Assembly: GCA_963678705.1 (NCBI GenBank)
Contig: OY783214.1
Span: forward strand, 10,230,001 to 10,294,000
Direction: 5' to 3'
Length of the DNA: 64,000 nt
Origin: Panorpa germanica
Taxonomy: Eukaryota; Arthropoda; Insecta; Mecoptera; Panorpidae
Shown here one piece after another: positions 12,797 to 26,589 of this stretch (the stretch's first letter is position 1; each line of letters starts with the position of its first letter). Made by a program: the position numbers and the translations under genes. The notes under the pieces are model-generated. The model saw only the letters and a list, made by a program, of their open reading frames with translations. It did no database searches and was not told the origin of the DNA.

Positions 12797-12812
12797 AAGG
12801 TGACGTCACCTT
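12797..12812. promoter_or_regulatory. Perfect 16-bp palindrome with CRE core
   Basis: AAGGTGACGTCACCTT is its own reverse complement and contains TGACGTCA, the CREB/ATF-type bZIP site. No adjacent gene is visible, so a role is inferred only. Confidence 0.4.
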
Positions 12813-13281
12813 CAATTCCAGGGGTCTGTTGATGCAGATTCATGACATCGATGACGCATTTGTGTCCTACATGGAACGGGTGCAGAAATTATGCACTCGA
12901 GTTATTATCGAGTTAATTATGAACTTTGAGTTGTAGATTCAGACTTCGGCATATTCAGATCGGTTAATATTAGAACTCTAAGAGCAGTGCTTGTCTCTTT
13001 AATATCCTTTCGTTCTAAATGAACCTTTTAATTCGTATTACCCTAAAAAATAAGGTGACTAATTAAAAAATAACTCCTGTAAAGAATTTGCATATTTAAG
13101 AGTTATTTTACAACCTAATTTAGTTTTGGAATCATCATCTAAGGTGTCGCACATTTTGAACATCTCTGAATCAAGGCAATTTACGGAATCTAATATGCAA
13201 AGCCAGAGAACCGTGTCTTAATAAATGTCTAAATTAAAATATACAACCGTTGATTATTACGATTTGAGCCTAAACCCAAAG

Positions 13282-13345
13282 CCAAGGTGCCCCGGTGGTT
13301 GGTTGGTTGGTGCGATGTCAAGGTGCCTGGGTGGCTGGCTGCTTT
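13282..13345 (+). repeat. Short direct repeat, CAAGGTGCC...GGTTGG
   Basis: CCAAGGTGCCCCGGTGGTTG and TCAAGGTGCCTGGGTGGCTG are separated by about 40 bases in a locally G-rich stretch. Confidence 0.6.
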
Positions 13346-16300
13346 GTCCTTTACTCTTAGGTTAATGTAACTGCCTTATAAAGGAAAGGTACGTGTCGAC
13401 ATATCTGCATGGAAGTCATAGCACGCGTTGCATTACGTACGCTTTGCTCATGCTAGTATGTACACTGTTGTCGAAACGGCGATATTGCAATGGTCTGACA
13501 GACAACTTTCCTCCAAACAATTTGGATCCGAAACGTATAACATTCGAATACGAAGTTCTAGAACTCGAGCTAGTAAAGAAATCGACATTTTGGCGATATA
13601 GGGTATCTTATGGATAACATAAAAAAAAGAGTATCCATTTCGAAGTGATTTTGGATCAAAAACGGAGGCGAATATTTCAGAAGCAAAAATGCATAAACTT
13701 AAACTTTAAAATACAATTTCTTTTCATGAACGTACAAAAATACATTTTCTACCTGTGGTTTAGAACGTGCTTTGGAAAATTTTACCCAAATAATAATCAA
13801 GCTATTCGACGTTACTACAATACGAAAAAATATTTGTAGTGCTTTTGTTATTTAATTCTCTTGATACGATGCTTCCATGCTGATCTGTCAACGCTTACCT
13901 TTAGATATGCTTGAGAAAATTAAAGCCATAAACATAAGTCGCAAAGGCATAATTAATAAGCGTGGCATTTGGTGACTCATATTGTTTTATGACGTCATTC
14001 GAAGTAACCCTCACGTATTGTTCCAACAATAGAAGAGAATTCATAAGAAACAAATCTCGTTCATTGAAGATTCTAAATATGGAGATTAAAGGTGTTGCCA
14101 GATTCAAAGAGAATAGCTGAATTAGCTGAATAATACGAAGTACGTCAATAATTAAAATATACGGGAATTATTAATGCCATTGTTTTAATATCAGGAAAAT
14201 TATTAGTGATTAACACGGTGACACATAGAAGAAATCTATTGGATTTTTACCCAGATTGGAATTTGGAATTATATGGAAAACGCCTCTTCTTTTTGTAGTA
14301 TCTTGTTCATATAGGATTCGATAATATGGAAAGAATTTTCAGCAACCGAAGTAGCTCAATACAACAGTGGCGTATTAAGCTAGAGATCTGTGTACGCACT
14401 CAGATTTCTTCTTCTGGTTATTATCCGCACATTACGACATTTATAAAACATAATTTGTAAAACATCCGCATCTCGTTCTAAAGAATAACTAATGACTAAA
14501 ACTTATTAAAATTGTCGCTTTACATCATTTAAAATGATGTAATTATTTTTAATGGTGTGGTTTCAATTCGGGGAGAAGGTAAGGAAATGATTGTAGAAAA
14601 GTGTAACAATTTAAAGTTCATTACGAAGATATCACGTATTATTTTCCGCACAATATCTCCTGGAATTGCTTTTCATATCTATGAGTATTTCTACCAGACA
14701 ATAATATTTTCTCTTAAAATACAGCCTTGATAATTTTGTTTTTGTTTCTTTACAATGTTTAATCACTGGTTATATTCCACTCACAGATATAATGCGTCGT
14801 CCACATAGGTGTGATTCTAACATCTGGCATCCAAAATATGTTGGGACCAGTTAAACAACACGTCTACACCAAAAAAACATGTAACTTTTTGCTACTATGT
14901 GCGCACATGTCGTTTGACAGCTGATTGAGAGATTGTGAATCAAGGTAATATATTTTTATCGACCGATAGGCGGTAAAAATATATAACAAGGAATATTATA
15001 AAAATACTCTGAAATAAAGTTTAAATTAATGCCGCATGTTGAAGTCGCACTAGTTTTGATGATAAAAGTTCAACACATTCAGTACACTCATGTCTAAATA
15101 ATGTCAACTTTGTAACAAAATATATATTGTGCTTTGGAGTCGCACTAATTTAATATTATTGTATTTAACAGCCAAGATAGCATGCTGTGTGTTCCGCATA
15201 AATATTACGTGCTATCTCTTATCTCCTTCACGTCCCAATGTTACTTGTATTATCTAGCGCAATAGACGCACATTTTATCTTCTCTTTGAAGTAATTAGCC
15301 AAGGTCAAGGCTCTCATGAGATCAATTGTTTTAATTTTTCGATTTGTCTCACAAGCCTTGGCATTCATTAAATTCTATGTTCGTTTAAAAAGGAGCTTGA
15401 TATAATCTTTACAAACCTGTTTTACTTATTAAGGTGTCGTGCTTTAAGGCGTCTACTTCTTATAGGAACCAGTCAAAATCTAATGAATAATGTATGTTTA
15501 TATTATCGCTCTTAAGTTTGGTTAAGTGTTTGTCTACCAGTTTAAAAAACAACTCACGACAAGAATCGCAATACAGGTTGTATTGCAATCAATGTCGGAA
15601 TCAACTCAAACCATGATCTCTCGTTTGTAAGTAGGACCGCACCGAGTGGTATGCGGGAGATACGTTTGTACCGAGGGGTTCTTATTGAAATTTAATTTTT
15701 CAGTAGATTATTCTAAGGCAGGAGAAGGCCAAGCTCGCAAATCATCATCTCGTGTTAGAGTTATTTGAGTACTCCCAGTATATCAGTTTGCCGACAACCC
15801 AGGACTGACCATGACACTCCACGCAGAGGAACAGAGGTGCCTATTTTCAGAATAGTGATCCAAAAACAAGTCAATATGCATTGGGACGTGTCTGAGGGAT
15901 GACTCTTAGATAAAGGCTTATTAAAGTGGAGGCTTACAGTTTTGGCGACACAGCACCTGGACATTCGCCATTGGAATTTCGACAGATCGATTAAGAGACC
16001 TGACCATATACATATTCGATTGAAATTGATTATTAATAAATGATTATCATATAATTAATGACTTTGGAGAATGGAGAACCCCATTACTCGCATCTACAAT
16101 AAGTTTCCATCGAACCGGCCCTGTGTGTAATAGAAGTACTAGAACTTTGTATCAGGAACTAAAACCAAAATTATTTCGTTAGTATTAGTTAGTTTGGTTT
16201 TTACTCTTTTTGTTATGTCTTAAAGAATAACGCTAAGTTTTCTGTTTCGTATATAGTCGTATATACTCGTATATTCGTATTTACTAATTGCTGTGATAGT

Positions 16301-18050
16301 ACTATACATAATAACTACCAAGGTCGTATTTGTATGTAAACTCGTACAATGTGGGAAATACTTTCTCTTCTTAGTGCAAAATACTCGTATGATTTGGTGT
16401 TAATGTAATTGCATTTAATTTAAAGTTGATGTGAACCTAATTTTTAACAAGTTCATTGTAACATCCATAATTAACAATGGGTAATATCTATATAATGTAG
16501 AATTGTTCTTTTTTAAATTTAAAGCCGTAATTATCCGTATTTATGTATTATATATTTACCTATAGTTTAAATTACGACGGTAAATTGTGCCGTATAACCA
16601 ATAGCTTCGAAGAAAATGTTTGAAACAATACCATTTTGCACTGACACTAACCGGCAGGGCCTGATCGTGACGTATCGCCACTGATATGTGACTAGAGACC
16701 TATAAATTCAGCGATACCATGAAAGCAGCATAAGTCGGCATTGATTTCGCGTTAGACCTAAAAAATATTTTTTTTTCAATTGTCTTCCACGAGATATAAT
16801 TTCAAATTTGGAAACCCAAATTTAGATGAAAGGGTATAAACCTAATATATTATAGCATATTATAATTGTAAATATGATAAATCCTACTAGCTAGATTTCT
16901 GATGACAAATATCTACGATTTCAACACAAAAAGTTCTAGTATAATCTAAGCTTTTAATCCACATCCTTCCTTATATGTCGAATCACCAAAATTCCATTTA
17001 CACCTTAATCCAAAATTATCACAACACTTAATCTCTCACCACAAATATCGTAAATTCGTCAAGGTGTTCAAAAACATGTAAATTTCTTATTGACAAGATA
17101 CCGTCACCGCAGTTCAAACACTCTTATCAGATAAGACATTGCGTGTTTAGCGTAATAAGCATTACGATATTTCTCAACGACATTCAAAGAATTAGTAAAA
17201 CATTTCCTGGAATGATGACAACATTAAATAAACTTGAATCGGAAATATCGATGAATGAAATTTACTATGTTAAACTATGAGGAGGATTGCGATGACATCA
17301 ATACGTTCTGGAGGTGTTGTCTGGATTGCAGGCCGACACCACACCGACACCGACACTATGACTAATTGATAAAACCCTTAGAACACAATAGCTGACATTC
17401 AGAACACAGCGATGTCGTCGATTGACCTATCCCTGTTCGTTTGAACCTGCTCGGAGTGAAGGAGCGCTGCGTTTCATAGAAATGTGATTTGCGAATTATG
17501 TAGTGACATATGAATGGAATAAATCCACCTCATTGATTATTGATTCATAGTGGACATTGATTTTGCGTAGTTTGTAGTTTAATGATCAAGGTTAGAGTTT
17601 ATTATCGGGTGTTCTTAATGTTCCTATATATAAACGTGAATAATCAAATGATATGGTAATTTTTTAATATATTTCTTGTTTATTTATCCTTATACTGCGG
17701 CCTATTAAGTTTATGATTATGTATATATATATAATTAATTTTACTTGATCAAAATCAATTCTGGTTTAAGGATCCAACCCTAAGACACAACAATCTGCGT
17801 CAAGCACCAATACTCTCACTCACTGTGTCCTAATCCTAATATATCTATTAATGAAAAGAATATTTAATTTATTGATGACAATAGATAGAAAATTGTGTGA
17901 TATTTGAGTCACAAAATAATTAAAAAGTTCTATTATTTGGGCATTGACAATTCTAATTAACATCGACATTTAAAACATGTTATTTAGCGCGTGAAACGCT
18001 GTGTAACAATATTTACATTAATGGAGACGCTTCCCGAAAAACACAAAACG

Positions 18051-18305
18051 TGGATAAACCTAGTAATTAAGCTAAACCTAGTAATATTTAATCCAAAAGG
18101 CTATTATATCGATTCCAAAAGTCTTTATTCTTAAAGAGCACTTGTTAAGAATTTGTAATTCTGAAAAAGGTTAAGTCTTAGAAGTATGCTAATACGCAAA
18201 AAATAGTGAAATAGTCATAAAACATTATATGTTAAGTTGACGTAATAGATAATTTTTGTTATGTTAGATAAACCTTAAATACACGTTACTGTGTTCAGCA
18301 GGACA
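18051..18305 (+). repeat. Family F diverged repeat
   Basis: Ordered blocks AAACCTAGTAATATTTAATC, AAAAGTCTTTATTCTTAAAG, AAGTATGCTAATACGCAAAA and TTTTGTTATGTTAGATAAAC recur at 22836, 24217 and 61287. Confidence 0.55.
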
Positions 18306-21177
18306 GCCTCTTAATGTTCTCCAGTCACTGTTATGTTAAATAATAGAAGATGAAGAAGAAGAAGACACACAGCGCGAGCGATTGTACGTTTACTGCTATA
18401 ACAAATGAAACATTAAATAAAAATTAAATTTTTCATCTGAAACCGACATGTTAAGTTATTAAATTATCTTATATTAAAAATTTAAATATAAATTCAAAAT
18501 TTCAACTTTGTGCTGCGTAATTTATACACCATACATTGTGTGACATAACTTTAAAATTTGTGATGTTTCTGTTCTTTTACCTTCAATGTTGAAGATTCTA
18601 CAGAAAGTTCAATAAACACATTACACGCTTCCGGTCCAACATTTCATCCGGGTACCACAAAAGCATAATTAACTAACTAGCTTTTGCGGTAATTTCTTTA
18701 TAATACTGAAGTAATTTTGTAAATGTAAAGAAGTATTACATAATAAGAACCATTGTACCTAAAAATGGAAAAAAATCTTAATAAAAGAAATATTATAAAG
18801 TCTACGGTAATCTAAAACAGAAAATAATAAACTCCGCCCTTATATCGTTGGTATTTTAATGAAGCCCTTCAAAAATATACATTCTTACATAATGTATATT
18901 TTAATATAAATTATTACAACAAACATAAATATTTAAAATGGTAGTAAAATAATCCTTAGGTGTTATAATACGGTAATTACATTTTTGTTCTGCCTCCTCT
19001 TCCCGCTTAAGAAAGAGGGTAGCAGAACAGGTGAAAAACTCCCTGGAATGTTTTTACTATATCTCCAGTTTCTTGAGTAATATATTACCCTAAAGGGGCG
19101 CAATTCATCTTATTCCATGGAATGAAAACAACTGCCGTATACTTATATTATTATACTGATATAGCGCATTTTATTTTATGGCGAATACTTAAGCTTCCCA
19201 CCGTGAAAATAATAAAATAAAAGTTAATATAATATATAATTGACCTTATTTCTAAACATTAGAGTTGTAGGTTGGTGGGATTTGAATTAGGGTAAGTGAT
19301 TACAGGTTCGCATGGCCCGTATGAAACACATTGAATTTATCGTATTATCGAAGAGACGGGAAGCAGGAGGAAAGATGTACGCACGACAGCTACGGGCCTG
19401 CTGAGATCGGCTATTGGAGAAAGAGTTGTTTTGCGAAGCACCCGAGGATAACACATTTGTACGACTTAACATACAGATGCAACCACGGTGGTCACTGCAT
19501 ACGCTTTCCCTCCAGCTTCCAGATGGGATAATTTAGTTCTCGATATATTCATAATTTAGTCTACATTGAGATATGTTATGTTTTTTTTACAAAAGTTAAA
19601 CGGAAATTTTTAATTAAATTTAATAATCTTAATATTTGAATTAACAATTACAAAAGGTTATTAAAAACTGTCATATATAACTGTCATATAATATATGGTT
19701 TTTGCATACACTGCATAATAATGAATCATATTCGGTCTATTTGTTCTAGAAAACTGTTCTTTGTACTTACATAGAATCTAATTGTATCATCACTTTTATT
19801 GTTATTTTAATTTATATATTTGCATATTTCGTTATTTCGTGACGCACTGAATGTATTTATTTGTTCATTATATACATACAGAAATTACAGTACCTACTAC
19901 ATTTGATTCTGAGAGACGACTGATTCGTTTTTATGTTTATTATGCAACAACCAACATTTATATATTTTCATTCATAAGTTGACATTATTTAGACATCAGT
20001 GTACTAAATGTGTTGTACTTTTAACGTACAGACTAGTGCGACATAAACATGTGACACTAATTTTTAACTAACACCCTTACTTATGCTATTATTAAAAATT
20101 CCAGGTAGTATTTTTATGAAACAAAAATGTTTCAATTCTAAATCGGAGCATCTAAAGAAATACGGAACAAAAGTGGAACATCTCATTGTGCGTTGACGTT
20201 TTTTTAGTTGTGTTTTGTAAATAAATAAAAATAATTAAAAATGGACTTTAAATGTACAAATGAAATAGATCTGAACAATAGACCCTTGTCAAACTGTGTT
20301 TTTTCACCAAAACCACAATATACTTCCAATTTTTAGGATAATAAGATATTGATATCCTATATAATTGTTATAACATTCCGCCGATGAGGATAATAGCACG
20401 ACAACTACCTACAAATTCAAAATTTGTGCTCAAAATCAAATTATATACTTAAAATATCAATGATTTGTCTTAAGAAATAGAAACATTAAATACAAAGAAG
20501 CTGTAGTATTTACATTTAAAGTGATTTTAGTTATAAACCAATTTATATCGGTACTAAAACAGATGAAGCGGTAAGATCTTATATTACTGCAGTGCCCCTT
20601 TTATTACTACGGTTGAGCATTAAACTTATCAATAAGATACAGTTTTACAACTTCACTATAAATTTTAATTGCATGCTATCAATAAGATAACAGTGAACAC
20701 TACCACCATACGTAATTCAGATTAAATTATAACCTCAAAACCGCAGTTTTTCTAAGCACGTGGGAATTATATTTTTTTAATAATGAATTAAATCCCATTA
20801 AATAAGGTGTCTAAAAGTGACACGCGACAATAGAATACAATTAATGTAAGGATAATATTGACAGCAGGAAGTAAATAACAAGAAGTGGAAAACAGCAAAC
20901 CAAATTTTGTCAAATATCAAATTATCAACCAACACAATACGTAATCGAACGAAACCCACGACGTCATTACTACCATTTACAGTGAATGATTTTACTAGAG
21001 CAGTGGTGAACCAATGTTTGAGTCAATTGGGCAAGATTTCCTTATCTAATAGTAACAGTATAGACATCCAGTCAAATTGGTGTTCTTAGAAAAATATTCT
21101 CCTATTAAAGTTGCATTTTAAAGAAAAAAAATGCAGTGTCTGAATAATTTTATTCCAGTTAAAAAGCAATGGTTTAC
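18306..21177. other. No supported gene; one GC-rich patch
   Basis: 19280-19530 is clearly richer in GC, with open frames of ~60 codons on both strands. After GATTACAG (19293) a plus frame reads VRMARMKHIEFIVLSKRREA and stops at a TGA about 30 bases later. It may be a decayed transposon or exon; nothing decisive. Confidence 0.5.
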
Positions 21178-21400
21178 CAACACATGAAATTCAGATATTT
21201 TCCTTTGTTTTGAAAATTACTGGTAATACACTGGTATCACTAAAACCAGTGTAACTCGTAAACTAATAGTCAGAATGTCACGAAATTTTGGCACATATCG
21301 TTTGAAGGTTGGTACCATCTAAAAAGCACATGGATTTGTCAACAGTGGTGCCATTTATATGTCATCCTACAAACTTATTGAGTGATGTGTTGCTCCGTCA
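21178..21400 (+). repeat. Family H diverged repeat
   Basis: CAACACATGAAATTCAGATA, TTTTGAAAATTAC, TTGAAGGTTGGTACCATCTA and GTCAACAGTGGTGCCATTTA recur at 39163 and, inverted, at 25391. Confidence 0.55.
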
Positions 21401-22835
21401 ATTTTTCAAAATTTGAAAAAATAAAAGGGTCACTAGACGTATACTAGCATATATTTCAATTAAAAAAAAGTCAGTGATGAATATTATTACTTTAAAAAGT
21501 ATTGCAAACAGAAGTATAGGTCACAAATATATTGGTATACATGTACAAAATCAGATCGAAGCTCCTGGAGAATTTAATAGGATGTTAAACAATTTCAATC
21601 AGAAAAGAATTAAGGGATAATTCCCCAAAATAATAAAACCTATTAAAAACGAGATATTCAAACGAACAGAAACTGCATTTCAAGAAACTCAAATAACATC
21701 TACATAATTAAATTTATTATTCATCTCTTACTGATTTATATAATATGAATAAATGATCTTTGTTATTAAAATATCCTTTTAATATAAATTTTAAAAAAAA
21801 TCCAGCAAAAATGAGTTTACAAATTTATTGATAGTTCATATTACTAGTTGGTCAAAACCGAATTTTTACCATCTCTGTTTTAAGAACTGATAAAAAGTAT
21901 CTCATGAACTTGAAATATCACGATCTTCGATATGACGTCATCATTTTGAGTAATGGGTTTGGGACCATTCGTGGGACACACACACACACACAGCTAATCT
22001 TGTGTACACAGTCGTATGTATTATCAATGTTGTGTCTTGTAGTCACAGATTGTGCTTGTACGAATTTGTTCGCGAAGCAAGAACTATATAATGAGTTTCA
22101 AATATGCTGAACAGCACAGTCTGGTTTTGGGTGTTGCACTGCATAGTAAGCGCTGTGCATGTTGAGGAACTACAACGAGACCAAGTGCTAACAGAAGAAA
22201 TAAAGTAAATAAGTGATAAATTATAAACAGTTTCAAAAAAGGCGCGCTTTTGTTTGAAATATTCAAGCAAATTAATTCATTCTGTGATACCAAACAACTT
22301 AATTTCAAAAAGGTTAGTTGAAAAATTTAAATTGTTTTTTTTTTAAATTTGAGTGCTGCTATTTCAAATTGAAATCAGATAGTTTTTCACTTAAACAAAA
22401 CATGAATTTTATATAAAATAATGGTTAAATTTTACAAAAGTTTTTTATGAAATAATAAAATAGAAATGTAACCTTTTTTTATAAAAATTAATCCGTAAGT
22501 TAAACAAAAGTTTTACATAAATTTATTTATGTAAAGTATGTAACTCACTCATGCAGTCTGTTGTTTTTATAGACAGCGGTGTTGAGGTTTATGTTGCAAA
22601 TTTCAATTTGTGGGCCGCTCAATTTTAATTCCGATATTGTTACTACAGAAATAAGTTTACAAACGATAAGTTTAGATCCCCATCTGGTTATTTGTGAACC
22701 AACGTAATATCATTGGTTCTATTATGTTCAAATTATAATAATTTTTATACCTTGTTAGAAAATCTTAGATTTTTTGCATTTTGGTGTAAATTATTGACAG
22801 ATTCTGCATAATACGCTGTTTAAAAATATTTGCTT

Positions 22836-23036
22836 AAACAAAACCTAGTAATATCTAATCAAGAAAAGTATTATTTTATTATTTTAAAGCGATTAATATT
22901 TTGTAATTTTTAGAAAGATTCTTAAGAAGATTTATCGCAAAAAGGTTGATTAATTTTCTAAAAAGCAGTAAAACAGGTCATAAAACGTTGTATATTAAGT
23001 CGTAATAGGAAACTGTGTTTAGCGGGTCCCTTACTA
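22836..23036 (+). repeat. Family F diverged repeat
   Basis: AAACCTAGTAATATCTAATC, TTCTTAAGAAGATTTATCGC, GTCATAAAACGTTGTATATT and a TGTGTTTAGCGGG end align with 18051 and 61287. Confidence 0.5.
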
Positions 23037-23617
23037 AACAATCTTTGTAGACATCTTTATATTTAACCTTCTCAGATAATTGTTGTAGCAATTTTTATAT
23101 ATAGAAATACAAATATGAAATTAGTTTGAACATATGCTCATATGTTTTTATTATGTTGAATAAAAACACAACTATTATATTAATTTATAACTAGTTTAAT
23201 TCAAATCAGTGCTTGGCAACATTTTATACGCGATACCAATTCAAAAGTTTTATGTTAATATTTAATTCAACAAACGGCGTTTTTATTATTCAATGAATTT
23301 ATTTTGAATAAATTAATAAACATAAATTTCAAAGAAATAAACAGTCTGTACTACTTTCTTAAAGAACTATACAGTAGCAAAAGGTTTGATATCTCTGTAA
23401 TATCTTTCCCATAAGTCAACACTTGTTACTTTGGCATTGGATTAGTTTTTTGGCATTTTGCCAGTTATTCAACCGAATGATTCAATCTGTATCATAATTG
23501 AATTTTTCATCACATAAATCTCACAGAATAAATGTTCTCCATAAATAAAATTTGGCAACAAATGTTATATAATACAATGTGTATACTACGAATTACAACT
23601 TAACAAAAGCTTTGATA

Positions 23618-23774
23618 CAGTGGCGTAGCTACCGCCGAATCAATGATACGAGGCCCCGCGCTAGAAGGGCCACAAATGTGTGTCTTTTTTCCTTTTGTGC
23701 AAAATCTTTACCCATCATTTGGGCCCCCCAACAAATTTTGATATGGGGCCCGTCTAAGGCTCGCTACGCCACTG
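23618..23774. mobile_element. hAT-type MITE, 157 bp, family B copy 2
   Basis: Starts CAGTGGCGTAGCTACC and ends GCTCGCTACGCCACTG. The 8-bp target duplication CTTTGATA is perfect (23610-23617, 23775-23782). Interior closely matches 5033-5199. Its right half was later copied again in the tandem duplication beginning near 23946. Confidence 0.88.
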
Positions 23775-24186
23775 CTTTGATATATAACATACGAGTATAC
23801 GATATAGGTATATAGAAACCATGAAGACATCGACATTTTTTATATCAGAACTCATAATTATTTTCAGTAAAAAGGCTTATCTAATGTTTTCTATTTTTTT
23901 ATGTTTTTAACTTTTTTGGGCACAAAAATTGCACAGAAGAAAGAAATTTTGTGAAAAATCTTTACCCATCATTTGGGCCCCCCAACAAATTTTGATACGG
24001 GGCCCGTCTAAGGCTCGCTACGCCACTGCTTTGATATATAACATACGAGTATACGATATAGGTATTTAGAAACCATGAAGACATCGACATTTTTAATATC
24101 AGAACTCCTAATTATTTCCAATAAAGAGGCTTATTTAATGTTTTCTACTTTTTTAACTTTTTTGGGCACAAAAATCGCACAGAAGA
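23692..24186 (+). repeat. Tandem duplication, 254-bp period, cutting through a MITE
   Basis: Sequence from inside the MITE (TTTTGTG...AAATCTTTACCC) through its 3' end and about 170 bases of flank is present twice, as 23692-23945 and 23946-24186. The offset between matching bases is 254. The junction near 23946 has TTTTGTG on both sides, so microhomology probably mediated it. The second copy has a right MITE end but no left end. Confidence 0.85.
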
Positions 24187-24216
24187 AGTCATTTAGCAAC
24201 ATACAAAACATGGATT

Positions 24217-24420
24217 CATGTAATATTTTACTTAGGATAAACCTAGCTCTTCTAAAAGCCTTCAATGCTTAAGAAGATGTTCTTAAGAACTGTTATGGAG
24301 ATACTACTGCACAAAAAAGGTAGATTTATTTGCCAAAAAATGTAAAATAGGTTACAAAACGTTGGATATGTTACATGTCCCTTAAATACACATAACTAAG
24401 TTTAGCGAGATGTTACTTTA
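24217..24420 (+). repeat. Family F diverged repeat
   Basis: ATAAACCTAGCTCTTCTAAA, GTTCTTAAGAACTG, GTTACAAAACGTTGGATATG and AAGTTTAGCGAGAT align in order with the other three copies. It lies directly after the tandem duplication at 23692-24186. Confidence 0.45.
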
Positions 24421-24607
24421 TAACGTCGAAGTTGTAAGATTGAAGTTTTTATTTCAAAATTTCCAATTTGGAAATTCGATGATTTCTTTCCGTCTTGAAA
24501 ATGAATTAATTCCAGTTCTTTATTTGTTACAAATAAAACTATTTTTAAGCTTTTAACATGCTAAAATGTAACAAAAGTTATTATACATTATTTGAAAGAC
24601 ATCTTAG

Positions 24608-24879
24608 CATGTCGAACGAACAAAGAAACTGCTGCAACCTGACATAGGTACACCACCCAGATTAGCAAAGATTAATGATATTCTTCTTCGTGAGTTTAAA
24701 ATCTATTGACGACTGATGACGAAGACATTGCAAATTCTATTTATAGCTTTAAAATGCAGAAAGATCTACGTCATTAGATCATTTCACTATTTACAGCAAT
24801 AGATGCTGGCAAAAATGACGCTGAGTTGCAGTTTCGTGATCAGCGGATTAAAAGTAAATCTACGGACATTATGAGCTAA
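24608..24879 (+). pseudogene. Decayed coding relic, origin unknown
   Basis: Two open segments in different frames lie end to end. The first (24608-24706) reads protein-like, HVERTKKLLQPDIGTPPRLA and onward to a TGA. The second (24712-24876) starts TDDEDIANSIYSFKMQKDLR, passes one TAG at 24775, then reads IISLFTAIDAGKNDAELQFR and on to TAA at 24877. GC content is above the flanks. It looks like a broken transposon ORF or processed pseudogene, but I cannot assign a family. An acceptor-like ACAG at 24796 and donor-like GTAAAT at 24854 could alternatively mark a 57-bp exon. Confidence 0.3.
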
Positions 24880-25390
24880 TCAGGGCGTGCAGAAACTTTG
24901 AAGTGCAAGGATACATGAAGTAAAAGTTGTAACCACACTTCCTGTACTCCACAAACTAAACCGACATCGACTGGACCATTTGTCGGACAAATGAGAAGTT
25001 ATGCGGATTTTGAACGGCCATTACGTAATTATTTTCGGATATCGTACGCTATTTTTGAACCTGTTTCCATTCTTTGTTTGTCAACATTTGACATAGCATA
25101 GTGCATTTGCATAAGAACAAAAAGATTATGTTGTACAAGACTATAATAGTTGAATGACGTCATCATGCATCCCATTACAATAAATAAAAACACAGAAAAT
25201 GCTGCTTTAAATAAATTTATGGTGACATATGAACTAGGCGTGGTTCATCTCATACTCAAATACCTTGTTTTGTCTAGATATCTTAATGTATTACTATAAT
25301 TTTTTTTTCCTAAAATGGCGGTTAAGTTGGTGTATTAATGAAATTAGTCATTAGTCATTAGGCTGGCAAAATTCCAGAAGGCACGATTCT

Positions 25391-25545
25391 AAATATCAAA
25401 TTACAAATCATTTAATAAGTTTCGTAGGTGCCACTATTGACAAATCCATATGAATTTTAGATAATATTTTCAAACAACATGTGTCACAATTTCATGACAT
25501 TAAGACGTTACTTTTGTAATTTTCAAAACAATAGAAAAATCTATA
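25391..25545 (-). repeat. Family H diverged repeat, reverse copy
   Basis: The reverse strand carries TTTTGAAAATTACAAAAGTA, AATGTCATGAAATTGTGACA, TTGTCAATAGTGGCACCTAC and an ACTTATTAAATGA end, in the order seen at 21178. Confidence 0.5.
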
Positions 25546-26589
25546 GAGTCCAAAAAACATTTGTCAAGCCATTGCTTTGCTTGAAGCTTGAACGATATTT
25601 TCTTTCATTAAAATGCAATGCTTTATCAACTATGTTAATTTTTACTATCACTAATCACCAAATAATAATTACTTGCTTTAATAAATCAAAGAATTTCACA
25701 TGGAAGAGAAAGAAAATAATTTTATTTAGGGTATTGGTTGGATGGATTGCATATTTTATTTTCAGTTATCAGGATGATCTTTAAACATATTTAATATCTT
25801 ATTTATTTTACACCACATGTAATAGGTACATAGACAGTATTCGTTCTCACTTGTTACTCTACTATCAACACATTTTAAACGCATGCGCACAAGCCAAATA
25901 TTGTAGAGCCACAGTCTGTGCTCGAACTGACAGAACTGAATTGAAATATTTAAGGCGCTAACATTTAAACTAAAATAAATATTTATATTTTCAAGTTTAA
26001 GATTTTACTTGCATATAATTGTATACAGTCCGCTTGTGGAGGAAACGATAGTAGGAGGGGGCGGTTACGCCATTGATTTAATTTAATCTCCAGTTTATCC
26101 TTCAAATGATTGTATTTTTTAATTGCAATGTTTTTGCGCAAGAATCAAGACAATAAAAGTGATTGTATACTCGTACAGAATCATTTGCCCCACCTTACCA
26201 TTCATGACATGTTAAAACTTGTCCCGATCATATTGCATTCAGTGTGGTGCTATATTTGTTCAGTGCTTAGCATATATGCATCTATCAAACCTACAAACTA
26301 TATTGTTTGCTGATATTATTTTGAATTTGAAATTACAATGTTGATAGACTAAAACAATTACAACAACTATTAAAAATGGTAACATAAAATAATTTATTAT
26401 GATAAATAATTTATTCGTGGAGACGCCTTAAGATTTTCCAAGTGCGTCACTGTGTACAATGTATTTGATGCACATCTACTTACACTTTAATAAAGTTATT
26501 CAATCAGTGTATACCACACTAAACAAAGATTTGTTAAACGATAAGAATTAAGTAAATATTTACACGACTTGAAACTAATAATCATCTTC

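Larger units (their letters stand above)
11519..18050. other. Long stretch without a supported gene
   Basis: Contains the CRE palindrome at 12797, a second TGACGTCA at 13990, isolated hAT-like termini at 14365 and 16666-16683, and a good acceptor at ~15703 followed by only 20 open codons. A moderately GC-rich stretch at 17280-17480 has no clear exon. Confidence 0.6.

Noticed and set aside
15706..15770. Acceptor (AATTTTTCAG) followed by 20 open codons
   Set aside because: Too short, no matching donor or poly(A) signal, no recognisable peptide.
25479..25784. 101-codon plus-strand frame
   Set aside because: Starts inside an inverted family H repeat and has no domain or splice support.
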